Source of the DNA: Candidatus Brocadia sp. | GTDB taxonomy: Bacteria > Planctomycetota > Brocadiia > Brocadiales > Brocadiaceae | Direction of reading: 5' to 3' | NCBI GenBank assembly: GCA_011525665.1 | Contig: WYAU01000021.1 | Location: 1-64,000, forward strand | DNA: 64,000 bases | Program-made: the position numbers and the translations under genes | Shown here: piece after piece, positions 52,985 through 63,307 of the stretch | How the letters are laid out: each line of letters begins with the position of its first letter | Numbering within the stretch: position 1 is the first letter of the stretch | Notes under the pieces: generated by a model | Told to the model about the DNA's origin: nothing | The model's input: the letters and a program-made list of their open reading frames with translations, nothing else | The model's database searches: none

Positions 52985-54439
52985 TAAAAAGGTGGCTTGA
53001 TGGGCTATCTCCATGATCTTAGAAGGGAAGATTCCCAACTGGAGTGTCCCAAACACCGAGATGACGATGGCAGCAACGATTAAGGGAGAGATGGTAAGCG
53101 GAGTGAATTCCCGGTTGGATTCCCTCATGTACATAATTACCGTAATTCTGAGATAGTAGTAAACAGAGATGACGCTGTTGACCACGCCAATTACTGCAAG
53201 TCCAACATACCCTGATTTTATAGCGGCGCTGAAGATATAAAATTTTCCCACAAAGCCCGCCATGGGTGGAACGCCTGCCATGGAAAGCATGAAGAGCGTC
53301 ATCGCAATGGCCAGAAGCGGGTGCTTAAAACCCAACCCCGCGTAATCATTGATCTGTATGAATTCATCGCCCTTGTGGCTCAATACGATGACAATGGCGA
53401 ACGCCCCGATATTCATAAAGGTGTATGCCAGGATGTAGAACAATGTGCCCGACACACCCATATCATTTGCTGCTACCAGGGCAATGAGGAGGTAGCCGGC
53501 ATGGGCAATGCTGGAATATGCCAGCATACGTTTGATGTTCGTTTGTGCGATGGCCACAATATTTCCTACGGTCATCGTTAGCACGGCAAGGATGAAAATG
53601 ATCTTTTGCCATTCGTAATGGGCTGAACCGAAGGCAGTCATAAAGATGCGTAAAAAGGCGGCAAAGGCTGCAGCTTTGGGCCCTACAGACATGAAGGCCG
53701 TTATCGCCGTGGGTGCTCCTTCGTAGACGTCGGGTACCCATGCATGGAACGGAACGGAAGCGACCTTGAATCCGAGGCCAATGATTATCAACCCCATTCC
53801 CATGAGTAACAAGGGATCTGAGATACCACCCTTACCTGCAATAAAACCGGCGATTTGTTTGAGGTTGATGGTGCCCGTTGAACCGTAAATGACGGAGATG
53901 CCATAGAGCAGAAAACCCGTGGCGAATGCGCCGAGCAGGAAATATTTTAAAGACGCCTCGTTCGAGACGAGCTTTGACCGTTTAAAACCTGTCAGGATGT
54001 AAATGCTGATGGACATGACTTCCAGACCGACGTAAATATTTAACAAATCAGCACCGGCTGCCATCAGCATCATCCCTATCGTTGAAAATAAGAGGAGGGC
54101 ATAATACTCCCCGTAATTGATCTCCTCGCGTTTAATGTAGCTGTGTGAGATCAGGATCGTAAGCCCCGTGCTGAGTAAGAAGATAAAGTTAAAAAATAAG
54201 GAGTAATTATCGATAGTAAAAGTCTCGTTAAAGGAGAACAGTGTCGTTCCTGTAGGATTTCTGGCAAAGATGGCAGCGATGACAATTCCCGTGAGTGACA
54301 CATAAGCAAGGAGGTTCTTCTCTCCCAATCTTCTGGAAGTCAGGACGTCCAGCAGGAGTACAATCATACCAAAACCTGCCAGGATCAGGATAGGCAAGAT
54401 GCTCAGGATATTAAATGTCATCATCGAAATATTTGTCAT
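52976..54439 (-). CDS. nuoN: NADH-quinone oxidoreductase subunit N
   Basis: 487 residues, about 14 transmembrane helices. Conserved antiporter-type motifs are GLEVMSISIYILTGFKR, KVASVPFHAWVPDVYEGAPTAITAFMSVGPKAAAFA and AYSSIAHAGYLLI. It forms one of the proton channels of complex I. It is the last gene of the nuo operon, 10 bases after nuoM, and its stop overlaps the convergent glycosyltransferase stop. Confidence 0.94.
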   Translation of the reverse strand: MTNISMMTFNILSILPILILAGFGMIVLLLDVLTSRRLGEKNLLAYVSLTGIVIAAIFARNPTGTTLFSFNETFTIDNYSLFFNFIFLLSTGLTILISHSYIKREEINYGEYYALLLFSTIGMMLMAAGADLLNIYVGLEVMSISIYILTGFKRSKLVSNEASLKYFLLGAFATGFLLYGISVIYGSTGTINLKQIAGFIAGKGGISDPLLLMGMGLIIIGLGFKVASVPFHAWVPDVYEGAPTAITAFMSVGPKAAAFAAFLRIFMTAFGSAHYEWQKIIFILAVLTMTVGNIVAIAQTNIKRMLAYSSIAHAGYLLIALVAANDMGVSGTLFYILAYTFMNIGAFAIVIVLSHKGDEFIQINDYAGLGFKHPLLAIAMTLFMLSMAGVPPMAGFVGKFYIFSAAIKSGYVGLAVIGVVNSVISVYYYLRITVIMYMRESNREFTPLTISPLIVAAIVISVFGTLQLGIFPSKIMEIAHQATFLLK

Positions 54440-54449
54440 AAATAACCTT

Positions 54450-56027
54450 TTACCACTCAGTTCTGCACTCAGGAACTATGTCAATCTTTGGTATGACATT
54501 TTTTTGTAATTGCCCGGATTTTTTTGGTTTGTGAACACGGGACGCCACATTTGCCTTTTCTCCCACCTGTTTTAAGAGGTGATTTACCGAGGCATCCATC
54601 TTTCTCAGGAACGAGTTGGGATAGATGCCTATCCAGAAGATTGTCAGCATAATAGGGATGAGGATAGCAAATTCCCGTTTGTTAATATCTTTTAATGTCT
54701 TGTTTTCTTCATGGGTTATTTCCTGAAACATGACCCTTTGAAACATCCAGAGCATGTAGACTGCCGCAAGGATAATGCCCGATGTTGCGATGGATGCATA
54801 CAGAATGCGTGACTTGAATGTACCCACGAGAATAAGAAACTCCCCTACAAAACCGTTTAATCCAGGTAGTCCTATAGAAGATAGGGTGACGATCAAAAAA
54901 AAGGTGGCAAAGACAGGTAACTGTTTGGTTAAACCTCCAAAGTCTGCAATCATTCGTGTATGTCTTCTCTCATAGAGCATTCCGACGATAAGGAAGAGCG
55001 CCCCGGTGCTGAGTCCGTGATTAATCATCTGCGTAATGCCACCCTCGATGCCCTGGATATTGAAGGCAAATATTCCCAGCATGACAAAACCCAGGTGGCT
55101 CACGCTGGAATAGGCAACGAGTTTTTTCAGGTCGTCCTGCACCATGGAGACCAGTCCTCCATAAATAATACCGACAATCGCCATCCAGGAAATTACCGGG
55201 ATAAAGGTATGGCTTGCCTCCGGGAACAGGGGTAAACAGAATCGCACGAAGCCGTACGTTCCCATCTTTAGGAGGACACCCGCCAGGATTACACTCCCGG
55301 CTGTCGGCGCTTCCACATGGGCATCCGGCAGCCATGTGTGAAAGGGAAACATGGGGACTTTGATGGCAAAGGCAAATGCAAATGCCAGGAACAGCCAGAA
55401 TTGAACGGCAAAGGACAGATCGAGCCTGTAAAATTCCAATAGATTGAAGGTATATTCTCCCGTTGCCCTATGATTCAGGAAATACAAGGCAATGATGGCC
55501 AGGAGCATGAACACGCTGCCTGCCATGGTATAAATAAAAAACTTTACGGCTGCATAGATCCTCCTCGGCCCGCCCCAGATGCCGATAAGAAGATACATGG
55601 GGATCAGCATGAGTTCCCAGAACACGTAAAACAAAAATACATCCAGGGAGATAAATACACCAACCATGCCCGTCTCAAGCACCAGCATGGCAACCATGTA
55701 TTCCTTTACATTTTTCGTAATATGCCATGAGGCCAGGATGGAAATGGGAGTAATAAAGGTCGTCAGGAGTATCAGGAAGAGGCTGATTCCGTCGATTCCC
55801 ACATGGTAATGGACTCCGAAGGACGGTATCCACTGCAGTTTTTCGACAAACTGCATCTCATAGGTATGGGCGTCAAAGGTAAAGTATAGGGGGAGAGAAA
55901 TAAAAAATACCACTATGGAAACTAACAGGGCTGTAACCCTGATAAGTTCACTCCTTTTTGAATCCATCGAAAGGATAAAGAATACCCCGACGATGGGAAG
56001 AAAGGTTATAAGTGAAAGAATAGGCAT
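54450..56027 (-). CDS. nuoM: NADH-quinone oxidoreductase subunit M
   Basis: 525 residues. [38 protein letters not shown] holds the key Glu of TM5, and [41 protein letters not shown] and [16 protein letters not shown] follow. A basic tail of about 40 residues after the last helix is longer than usual. It is a proton-translocating subunit, 15 bases after nuoL. Confidence 0.95.
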   Translation of the reverse strand: MPILSLITFLPIVGVFFILSMDSKRSELIRVTALLVSIVVFFISLPLYFTFDAHTYEMQFVEKLQWIPSFGVHYHVGIDGISLFLILLTTFITPISILASWHITKNVKEYMVAMLVLETGMVGVFISLDVFLFYVFWELMLIPMYLLIGIWGGPRRIYAAVKFFIYTMAGSVFMLLAIIALYFLNHRATGEYTFNLLEFYRLDLSFAVQFWLFLAFAFAFAIKVPMFPFHTWLPDAHVEAPTAGSVILAGVLLKMGTYGFVRFCLPLFPEASHTFIPVISWMAIVGIIYGGLVSMVQDDLKKLVAYSSVSHLGFVMLGIFAFNIQGIEGGITQMINHGLSTGALFLIVGMLYERRHTRMIADFGGLTKQLPVFATFFLIVTLSSIGLPGLNGFVGEFLILVGTFKSRILYASIATSGIILAAVYMLWMFQRVMFQEITHEENKTLKDINKREFAILIPIMLTIFWIGIYPNSFLRKMDASVNHLLKQVGEKANVASRVHKPKKSGQLQKNVIPKIDIVPECRTEW

Positions 56028-56042
56028 AGAAATTCGGTTATT

Positions 56043-57977
56043 TCAAAATTTTACCTTGCCCAGGACGGCAAATATGATAATGAAGATACAACCAACCACG
56101 ATATAAAAGGCGTAATTGCGTACATATCCTGTTTGCAGGAGACGCAGGATATTGCTGAATCCACCGACAAGACGGGCAATGCCGTTTACAGAACCGTCTA
56201 TCATTCCGGCATCCACGCGCTTCCATAATTGAACCGAGATTTTTTTTATCGGGTTTACAAAGAGGGCATCGTAGATTTCATCGACATAATATTTGTTCAG
56301 CAGGAGTTTATAGATTACACGAAACCGTTCTGCCAGTTTTCCGGGCAGTTCGGGTTTTTTACTATACATCTGATATGCAAGGAATATACCCGCAAGCGCT
56401 ATGGCGGTGGAAACGACCATCATGAGGGAGGAAAGCCATGCGCTGTGGTGTACACCAGCCTCTGCTCCGGAAACTTCAGTGTGGCCGTGCCCGCCGAATA
56501 CCGGTGCCAAAAAGCTGTTAATGACGCTTGCGCCAGGAATCCCAAGAAATCCGCCAAAAAAGGAAAGGGCTGCAAGTACTGTTAACGGAAGAGTCATATT
56601 TCCCGGAGATTCATGGAGGTGTTCCATTGCGTGATGTTCCACCCTGGATACCCCGTGAAACGTCATGAATAACAGGCGGAACATGTAAAAGGCCGTTAAA
56701 AAGGCCGCAACGGCACCGACTATCCAATACAGAAGGTTTCCGCGGACAAGTGATTCCAGCAAAATTTCGTCTTTGCTGAAGAATCCTGCAAAGGGCGGAA
56801 TGCCTGCAATGGCCACCGCGCCAACGAGGAAGGTCTTGTAGGTAACGGGAATATGATTCCTCAGTCCGCCCATCTTCCTCATGTCCTGTTCACCGGACAG
56901 GGCATGGATAACACTGCCTGAACCCAGGAATAGCAATGCCTTAAAAAATGCGTGGGTCATGAGATGGAATACACCTGCTGTAAATGCGCCCACACCACAG
57001 GCCAGAAACATATATCCCAGTTGGCTGATGGTAGAATAAGCCAGTACACGTTTAATATCATTTTGCACCAACCCTATGGATGCCGCAAACAGCGCTGTTA
57101 CGGCGCCAACACTTGCAACCACGGTCATCGTGAAGGGGGATAGCATATACAGGACGTTGCACCGGGCGATCATATAGACACCCGCTGTTACCATGGTCGC
57201 TGCATGGATGAGTGCGCTGACAGGCGTAGGACCCTCCATGGCATCCGGTAACCATGTATACAGGGGTATCTGGGCTGATTTCCCCGTTGCACCCATGAAC
57301 ATGAGCAGGGTAATGATCGTTACCGTGAAGCTACCCGCCTCAAAATTTCCATGAGAAGCGGCACTGAATACCTCCGTAAAATCGATACTATGAAAGGTCA
57401 GAAAGACGAGCATGATTCCCAGGGCAAAGCCAAAGTCGCCTACCCGGTTGACCACGAAGGCCTTTTTGGCTGCATTTGAGGCAGACTTCTTCTCAAACCA
57501 AAAACCTATAAGGAGATATGAACATAACCCTACTGCCTCCCACCCTATGAACATCAGGAGAAAGTTGTTGCCTAAAACGAGCAATAACATAGAGAATGTG
57601 AACAGGTTCAGGTAGCAAAAATAACGGTGGTAACCTTTGTCCTCGTGCATATAGCCAATCGAATAGATGTGAATGAGGAATCCCACACCAGTGACGATAA
57701 GGATCATAAGCGACGATAAGGGGTCTACCTGCAAACCGGCCGTGGATTTAAATGAACCGGATTCAATCCAGCTAAAGAGTTGTTTTTCAAACAGCCGTTC
57801 GCCGGGGGGAAGCAGAAGGAGTCCGCAAAATACGAGTACCGAGATAAAAAAGGACAGACCGATTGACCCGCAGGCAACGTAACCAACAGTTTCCTTGCGC
57901 AGTCTTTTCCCGATGAGCCCATTTATGGCCGTACCAATTAAGGGGAATAATAAAATCAATCCTACGAGATTAAGCAT
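56043..57977 (-). CDS. nuoL: NADH-quinone oxidoreductase subunit L
   Basis: 644 residues. The N-terminal loop, GWEAVGLCSYLLIGFW, SAQIPLYTWLPDAMEGPTPVSALIHAATMVTAGVYMIARC and the C-terminal lateral helix with final TM are present. GPTPVSALIHAATMVTAG distinguishes it from the DabB proteins (GPTPSSA). It provides the distal proton channel of complex I. It follows nuoK with a 97-base gap, the longest in the operon. Confidence 0.96.
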   Translation of the reverse strand: MLNLVGLILLFPLIGTAINGLIGKRLRKETVGYVACGSIGLSFFISVLVFCGLLLLPPGERLFEKQLFSWIESGSFKSTAGLQVDPLSSLMILIVTGVGFLIHIYSIGYMHEDKGYHRYFCYLNLFTFSMLLLVLGNNFLLMFIGWEAVGLCSYLLIGFWFEKKSASNAAKKAFVVNRVGDFGFALGIMLVFLTFHSIDFTEVFSAASHGNFEAGSFTVTIITLLMFMGATGKSAQIPLYTWLPDAMEGPTPVSALIHAATMVTAGVYMIARCNVLYMLSPFTMTVVASVGAVTALFAASIGLVQNDIKRVLAYSTISQLGYMFLACGVGAFTAGVFHLMTHAFFKALLFLGSGSVIHALSGEQDMRKMGGLRNHIPVTYKTFLVGAVAIAGIPPFAGFFSKDEILLESLVRGNLLYWIVGAVAAFLTAFYMFRLLFMTFHGVSRVEHHAMEHLHESPGNMTLPLTVLAALSFFGGFLGIPGASVINSFLAPVFGGHGHTEVSGAEAGVHHSAWLSSLMMVVSTAIALAGIFLAYQMYSKKPELPGKLAERFRVIYKLLLNKYYVDEIYDALFVNPIKKISVQLWKRVDAGMIDGSVNGIARLVGGFSNILRLLQTGYVRNYAFYIVVGCIFIIIFAVLGKVKF

Positions 57978-58074
57978 AGTATATCCTGGTCTGACGGTAT
58001 TGGAACCAGAGAGATTTTATTTTCAGATTCCGGATCAAAATTCAAAATTTCAAAATAAAACGCGCATACCGAAA

Positions 58075-58377
58075 TTACCACTTCATGATATTTATATCGT
58101 CTATGTTTACGGTTTCTTTATTCCTGAACACCGCAACAATAATTGCCAGGCCGACAGCGGCCTCGGCTGCAGCAACAGTCATGGTAAAAAACACAAACAA
58201 CTGGCCCTGCATGGAATTCAGGTAGTGGGCAAATGCTACAAACGACAGGTTAACGGCGTTGAGCATGAGTTCAATGCACATGAAGATTATAATGGCATTC
58301 CTTCGCACCAGGACGCCAACAACACCAAGCGTAAACAGGATTGCACTCAGTACGAGATAGTGGGTGACGGTAATCAT
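58075..58377 (-). CDS. nuoK: NADH-quinone oxidoreductase subunit K
   Basis: 100 residues with three transmembrane helices and the conserved Glu residues in [11 protein letters not shown] and [13 protein letters not shown]. It starts directly at the end of nuoJ with no gap. A small membrane subunit next to the quinone channel of complex I. Confidence 0.95.
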   Translation of the reverse strand: MITVTHYLVLSAILFTLGVVGVLVRRNAIIIFMCIELMLNAVNLSFVAFAHYLNSMQGQLFVFFTMTVAAAEAAVGLAIIVAVFRNKETVNIDDINIMKW

Positions 58378-58905
58378 TTATAGTTTCCTCTTTGCCAGCA
58401 TAATGGCGCCGATAGCCGCTACGAACAGGAGGATAGAAGTTATCTCGAACGGCAGCAGATAATCAGTAAATAATAAGTTACCGATCAGTTTTGTGTTTCC
58501 TATGCTATTGATGTAAGCGGTGGTATATTCGCCATGTTTTCCCTGAAGGAGTTTCGACCTGAGAACGATACAAATGACGGTAAAAAAGGCGATTCCCATG
58601 AGAACGGCAGGTATCCTTTGAAAAGGTAATGCGTTCTTTGCCTCTTCCTTTATATCCAGGTTTAACAACATGATCACAAAGAGGAAGAGCACCATGATGG
58701 CCCCTGCGTATACAATGATCTGAACAGCGGCAATGAACTGTGCCTCAAGCAATATGTAAAGCACCGCAATGCTGACCATGGTCTGAATAAGATATAAAGC
58801 GCTGAATACCGGGTTTTTCTCAAAAATAAGATAGACCCCGCTTGCTACAGCGACCGCAGCCATAATATAAAATAAATATGCTTCCATGATAAATCCCAAA
58901 CCCAA
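58378..58905 (-). CDS. nuoJ: NADH-quinone oxidoreductase subunit J
   Basis: 175 residues, five hydrophobic helices; VYAGAIMVLFLFVIMLLNL is the standard NuoJ segment with the pi-bulge region. The first codon choice among MGLGFIMEAYL is uncertain: the second Met (58887) may be the start. It follows nuoI by 48 bases. Confidence 0.93.
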   Translation of the reverse strand: MGLGFIMEAYLFYIMAAVAVASGVYLIFEKNPVFSALYLIQTMVSIAVLYILLEAQFIAAVQIIVYAGAIMVLFLFVIMLLNLDIKEEAKNALPFQRIPAVLMGIAFFTVICIVLRSKLLQGKHGEYTTAYINSIGNTKLIGNLLFTDYLLPFEITSILLFVAAIGAIMLAKRKL

Positions 58906-58953
58906 TTACCAAACAATCTGTCACAACCCACCCTACCACTTTTTAGCCAATGA

Positions 58954-59379
58954 TTACCCCGGTAAATTCCTCTTCCTCGTGAGGTCCAATAATTGTTCCT
59001 TATCGAATACGTTTTTGTTCTGATATGTTGCCAGTTCAAAGGTGTCTCTGAGAATTATGGCCCTTACCGGACAGGCCTCTTCACAGTACCCGCAGAAAAT
59101 GCAGCGGAAGGCATCCAATTCATAAGTTTTGGGGTATCTCCTGTGCGTTTCATCCTCAGCGCCCTCTACAGAAATACACTGTGAGGGACATACCCTTGCA
59201 CACAGCCCGCATGCGACACACTTTTCCCTCCCGTCTTTTCCTATTTGCAATTCAGGCAGCCCGCGAAATCGTGCAGAGAGTTTCGGCCGTTCGTCGGGGT
59301 ACTGCATGGTGACGCAGGTTTTCGGATTAAGAAACCGCGTGAGTGTAAGTATCAGACCTTTAATAAGCGGTAAAATCAT
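58954..59379 (-). CDS. nuoI: NADH-quinone oxidoreductase subunit I
   Basis: 141 residues. Two ferredoxin-type clusters are clear: CVACGLCARVCP and CIFCGYCEEACP, binding N6a and N6b. The N-terminal amphipathic part contacts the membrane arm. It relays electrons from the peripheral arm to the N2 cluster. It starts one base after the nuoH stop. Confidence 0.95.
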   Translation of the reverse strand: MILPLIKGLILTLTRFLNPKTCVTMQYPDERPKLSARFRGLPELQIGKDGREKCVACGLCARVCPSQCISVEGAEDETHRRYPKTYELDAFRCIFCGYCEEACPVRAIILRDTFELATYQNKNVFDKEQLLDLTRKRNLPG

Positions 59380-59380
59380 G

Positions 59381-60376
59381 TTATTCCTTAAGAATCATGA
59401 TAAGTCCTGTAATGATGATATTGAGCAGAGAAAGGGGCAACAGGAATTTCCATCCAAAATGCATTAACTGATCGTATCTGAGTCTCGGAAACGTTGCCCG
59501 TATCCATATAAAGAAAAATAAGCAGGCTGACAATTTTATCAGAAACCATACTACCGGAGGTAAAAATGGCCCGTGCCATCCGCCCAGGAAAAAAGTCACG
59601 GCAATTGCAGACACCGTGATCATGTTGGCATATTCTGCCATGAAGAACATGGCAAATTTCATGCTGCTGTATTCCGTGTGGTATCCCGCCACAAGCTCTG
59701 ATTCCGCTTCCGGAAGATCAAACGGAGTACGATTGACCTCCGCAATAGCGCTCGTGGCGTAAATAAAAAATCCAAGTGGTTGTAACACAATGTTCCATAA
59801 TTTCGCCTGGGCAGTGACCACATCCACAAGGCTTAATGACTCAGTTAACATAACCACCCCAATGAGTGATAGCCCAAGGGTCAGTTCGTAACTGATCATC
59901 TGGGCTGAAGACCGTATCCCGCCTAATAACGAATATTTGTTGTTTGATGCCCATCCGGCCATAACGACACCGTAAATACCCAAAGAAGATACGGCAAAAA
60001 TGTAAAGAAACCCGATGTTGATATCGGTAATTACCAGATCCACTTTGTAACCGAATATCTTTACTTTATCTCCGAACGGGATGACGGCAAAGGTCATCAG
60101 GGCGGGAATCATGGCCATAGCGGGTGCCAGTACAAAAAGCAGCTTGCTTGCCTTCTCCGGAATAATATCCTCCTTGAACAGGAGCTTTATGCCGTCGGCA
60201 ATGGGCTGCAATAATCCATGAGGACCGACCCGCATCGGACCCAGCCGTACCTGCATGTGCGCCAGTATCTTTCTTTCGAGCCAGATCATGGAGATAACAG
60301 TAATCTGGATCATGCCAAACACAAGCAGGACCTTAATGCAAGCAATAATAAGATAGACAAGTAATTCTTTGTTCAT
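59381..60376 (-). CDS. nuoH: NADH-quinone oxidoreductase subunit H
   Basis: 331 residues, eight to nine helices. ERKILAHMQVRLGPMRVGPHGLLQPIADGIKLLFKED at the quinone-chamber end, AEVNRTPFDLPEAESELVAGYHTEYSSMKFAMFFMAEY and RATFPRLRYDQLMHFGWK are the standard blocks. It forms the quinone-binding chamber. It begins directly at the stop of the tandem desulforedoxin gene. Confidence 0.96.
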   Translation of the reverse strand: MNKELLVYLIIACIKVLLVFGMIQITVISMIWLERKILAHMQVRLGPMRVGPHGLLQPIADGIKLLFKEDIIPEKASKLLFVLAPAMAMIPALMTFAVIPFGDKVKIFGYKVDLVITDINIGFLYIFAVSSLGIYGVVMAGWASNNKYSLLGGIRSSAQMISYELTLGLSLIGVVMLTESLSLVDVVTAQAKLWNIVLQPLGFFIYATSAIAEVNRTPFDLPEAESELVAGYHTEYSSMKFAMFFMAEYANMITVSAIAVTFFLGGWHGPFLPPVVWFLIKLSACLFFFIWIRATFPRLRYDQLMHFGWKFLLPLSLLNIIITGLIMILKE

Positions 60377-60658
60377 TTAGCCGGCGTTTGCCTCTTTCCG
60401 TTGCATTCTCTGGCCGCAACACTCCAGGATACCGGTCGTTTCAACAACAACGCCTATCTCCTGTCCGCAGATATTGCAAACAAATTTTACCCCACCTTCA
60501 GGCTTATGATGTACCGTTGTCCAGGTGGCCATCATTCCCTTGACGCCCACAAAACGCATCTCCTGACCGCAGCATACCAGCACCCCAAAGCCTTCTTTGG
60601 CGACAACCACTTTTTGTCTGCATATTTCGCAAAAATAAGTTTGCCCCTTTTTTGCCAT
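60377..60658 (-). CDS. Tandem desulforedoxin-like iron protein in the nuo operon
   Basis: 93 residues made of two similar halves. Each has C-x2-C-x15-C-C: C10, C13, C29, C30 and C61, C64, C80, C81, the exact spacing of desulforedoxin (the N-terminal domain of desulfoferrodoxin). Each half should bind a rubredoxin-type Fe(Cys)4 centre and carry one electron. The gene sits between nuoG (3 bases away) and nuoH (no gap), so it is made together with complex I. I know of no complex I subunit of this kind. It may pass electrons to or from the peripheral arm or act as an oxygen/superoxide defence. Zinc instead of iron cannot be excluded. Confidence 0.85.
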   Translation of the reverse strand: MAKKGQTYFCEICRQKVVVAKEGFGVLVCCGQEMRFVGVKGMMATWTTVHHKPEGGVKFVCNICGQEIGVVVETTGILECCGQRMQRKEANAG

Positions 60659-60661
60659 ATC

Positions 60662-63307
60662 TTACTCTGCCTCCCTGTAAATTTTGACAGGGGTATATGC
60701 CCTGTCGCGCAGGAGATTTACCGGCACCCATTCATAATCTTCGGGAATAAAAACTGTACCTTCGGGTGTTTTATCTGTAACCTTTGCCTTGAGTTTTATC
60801 TTATCCCGCACCGATTCAACCGTAACCATATCACCATCCTGGATATGCATTTCCCGTGCATCTTTTCGATTGATTTCTGCAAAACATGCCGGGGCAACCA
60901 GGGTGAGGGACTTTGAATGCCGGGAAAAAGCACCCTGATGATTCAAACTGGCACCCGTAAGCAGTATAAAGGGGAAATCTTTTTTCCTTATAATATTGAA
61001 AGTTGCCGGTTGAATTATTTCAAACGTATATTTTGCCGGTCTGTTCTTATCATAGACAAAAGATACCCATTGAAATTCCTTCCTCTTCAAACGGTCGTAA
61101 TTAACGCCGGCATACGGGGGTGCTATGCTTCCTATTTCGCTCAATATCTCCTTTGCAGATGCGTACGAGTAGGGCTGTCCCATCTTTGTGGCAAGATCAC
61201 ACACAATTTGCCAGTCGGGTCTGGCATCTCCCACCGGCGGAATAGCCTTATTGAGCCGTTGTACGGTCATCCCCATGTTGGTAAATGTCCCTTCTCTTTC
61301 GGAATAAGTAACGGCGGGAAGGACGACATCTGCCAGTTGCGCTGTTTCCGTCAGGAATGTATCCTGTACAACGATAAAGTCGATCTTTTTGAATGCCTCC
61401 CGGACATCTTTACCATTGGGGTAGTTTACGATGGGGTTTTCTCCCATCACGTAAAGTGCCTTTAGTTTTCCGTTGAGTGCAAGATCAATAAGATTTAAAG
61501 ATTCTTTTTGGAAGATATCATTCCCCGGTTTTACACCCCATAGTTTTTCGACCTTTTCCCTGCCGGTCGTATCGGTGATGTCGAGGTATCCCGGAAAGAA
61601 TCCGGGGACTACCCCCATGTCATTTGCGCCCTGAGAGTTATTGTGGGTTCTCGAAAACAAAACTGAAACCTTACGGGGACCGGTTTTTTCATCATGAGCG
61701 GCATTAATCAGTGAGCAGAGGTTCATCAAAGCCTTTATTGTTATTTCTCCCAACGGATCTTCTTCAATGTCCTTACCGCAGACGATGCAACAATTCCCTG
61801 GCTTTGTTAATATCATGGATACGTTCCTCATGGTTTCTTCGGAAATACCGGTTGACTGAGAAGCCTCCCTTACACTGAATTTATCCACGGAGGAACGCCA
61901 TTCAGGAAAATTGTTTGTCGCTGCTTCCGCCTTTTTTAAGTCAACAAGGTTTTCATCAATAATAATCTTAATGAAGGCGTTTATTAACATGGCCTGGCTT
62001 CCCAGGGCATAGTTTAAACGGATATCATTTCTGGCCATGCTGTTGAACAGAACATTTCTCACATTGGCAATAATGAGATTGGCATTGTTCATCCGTATGG
62101 ATTTCCGGGCCATACTTCCCGCTACAGGATGTGCCTCTGTCATATCGGCTCCGAGAAAGAATAAGGTATTTGCATTCTCAATTTCCTTCAGTGACGCTGA
62201 TGCAATCCCGTTAACAACAGATTTATAAATCAGACTGTTCAGATACGGCGATTTTATATTGGACATGTTGTCTACGTGATTCGTCCCCAGCACCGAGCGG
62301 CAGAATTTCTGGAAGAGATAGTTGTCCTCATTGGTGCATCTTTCGGAACCAATACCGCCAGCCAATTTCCCCCCGTGTTCAGCGATAATTTGCCGGAATC
62401 TTTTTGTCGTATGCTCAATGGCGTCTTTCCACGATGCGGGGCATAACTCGCCGTTCTTTCTGATGAGGGGTGTTTTTATCCGTTCAGGTGAATGGATAAA
62501 TTCGTGGCCAAACCGTCCCTTAATGCAGAGATTGCCTTCATTTATTCCTAAACAGTCATTGGATACGATACGGCGCACGCTTTCCGTTTTTGTATTTACT
62601 ACAATCGTGCAACCAACGGAACAATAGGGACAGATTGTCGTCGTACTTTCGAATTCCCATGGCCTGCCCTTGAACCCCAGGGTTCTGTCCTGCCAGGCGC
62701 CTGTTGGGCACACCGCAACGCAACCACCGCAGAAACTGCACTCGAGCGGTCTGTCAAAAGCAGTACCGATGACCGTTTTAAAACCGCGATTCTGGAAGTC
62801 TATGGCGCTGACCCCTTCAATCTCTTTGCATGCGCTTACACACCGCCCGCACAAAATACACCGGTTCCGGTTTAATTCCAGAACCGGATTGTCTCTGATC
62901 ACCGGGTGGTGCATCCTTACGGTCTTAAATCTGCCCGGTCCCAGATTCAGCTCATAGGTAACATTTTGCAATCCGCATTCACCGGATTTATCGCAGGTAG
63001 GACAGGAGAGTTCGTGGTGAGCCAGCAGATATTCCATGGCGGACTTTCGGTACCGGACTACCTTTGGTGTATTTACCTTTACCACCATCCCTTCAGAAAC
63101 GGGGTGTGCACAGGCAAACCGGTGTACAGTTCTTTTCCGTTCGGTGACCTCTACAAAGCAGAGTCTGCATCCTCCAAACTGGGAGAGTTTGGGATGGTAG
63201 CACAATCCGGGAACGTAAATATCGTTATCCCGCGCTGCCTGGAAGATATTCGTTCCTTCAGGGGCAACGATGGGTTTGTCATCAATAACAAGATGTATAA
63301 TATTCAT
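60662..63307 (-). CDS. nuoG: NADH-quinone oxidoreductase subunit G, formate-dehydrogenase-like
   Basis: 881 residues. [2Fe-2S] ligands C36, C47, C50, C66; His98 with C102, C105, C111; two ferredoxin clusters C150-C160 and C190-C200; CPYCSVGC (C226, C229, C233). The long molybdopterin-type domain is kept, but where fdhA has Sec the aligned segment is NHVDNMSNIKSPYLN, with no Cys, Sec or Ser-type ligand in register. So it is probably a structural and electron-transfer NuoG and not an active formate dehydrogenase. Its overall architecture matches the fdhA at 29376-32072. It overlaps nuoF by four bases. Confidence 0.9.
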   Translation of the reverse strand: MNIIHLVIDDKPIVAPEGTNIFQAARDNDIYVPGLCYHPKLSQFGGCRLCFVEVTERKRTVHRFACAHPVSEGMVVKVNTPKVVRYRKSAMEYLLAHHELSCPTCDKSGECGLQNVTYELNLGPGRFKTVRMHHPVIRDNPVLELNRNRCILCGRCVSACKEIEGVSAIDFQNRGFKTVIGTAFDRPLECSFCGGCVAVCPTGAWQDRTLGFKGRPWEFESTTTICPYCSVGCTIVVNTKTESVRRIVSNDCLGINEGNLCIKGRFGHEFIHSPERIKTPLIRKNGELCPASWKDAIEHTTKRFRQIIAEHGGKLAGGIGSERCTNEDNYLFQKFCRSVLGTNHVDNMSNIKSPYLNSLIYKSVVNGIASASLKEIENANTLFFLGADMTEAHPVAGSMARKSIRMNNANLIIANVRNVLFNSMARNDIRLNYALGSQAMLINAFIKIIIDENLVDLKKAEAATNNFPEWRSSVDKFSVREASQSTGISEETMRNVSMILTKPGNCCIVCGKDIEEDPLGEITIKALMNLCSLINAAHDEKTGPRKVSVLFSRTHNNSQGANDMGVVPGFFPGYLDITDTTGREKVEKLWGVKPGNDIFQKESLNLIDLALNGKLKALYVMGENPIVNYPNGKDVREAFKKIDFIVVQDTFLTETAQLADVVLPAVTYSEREGTFTNMGMTVQRLNKAIPPVGDARPDWQIVCDLATKMGQPYSYASAKEILSEIGSIAPPYAGVNYDRLKRKEFQWVSFVYDKNRPAKYTFEIIQPATFNIIRKKDFPFILLTGASLNHQGAFSRHSKSLTLVAPACFAEINRKDAREMHIQDGDMVTVESVRDKIKLKAKVTDKTPEGTVFIPEDYEWVPVNLLRDRAYTPVKIYREAE

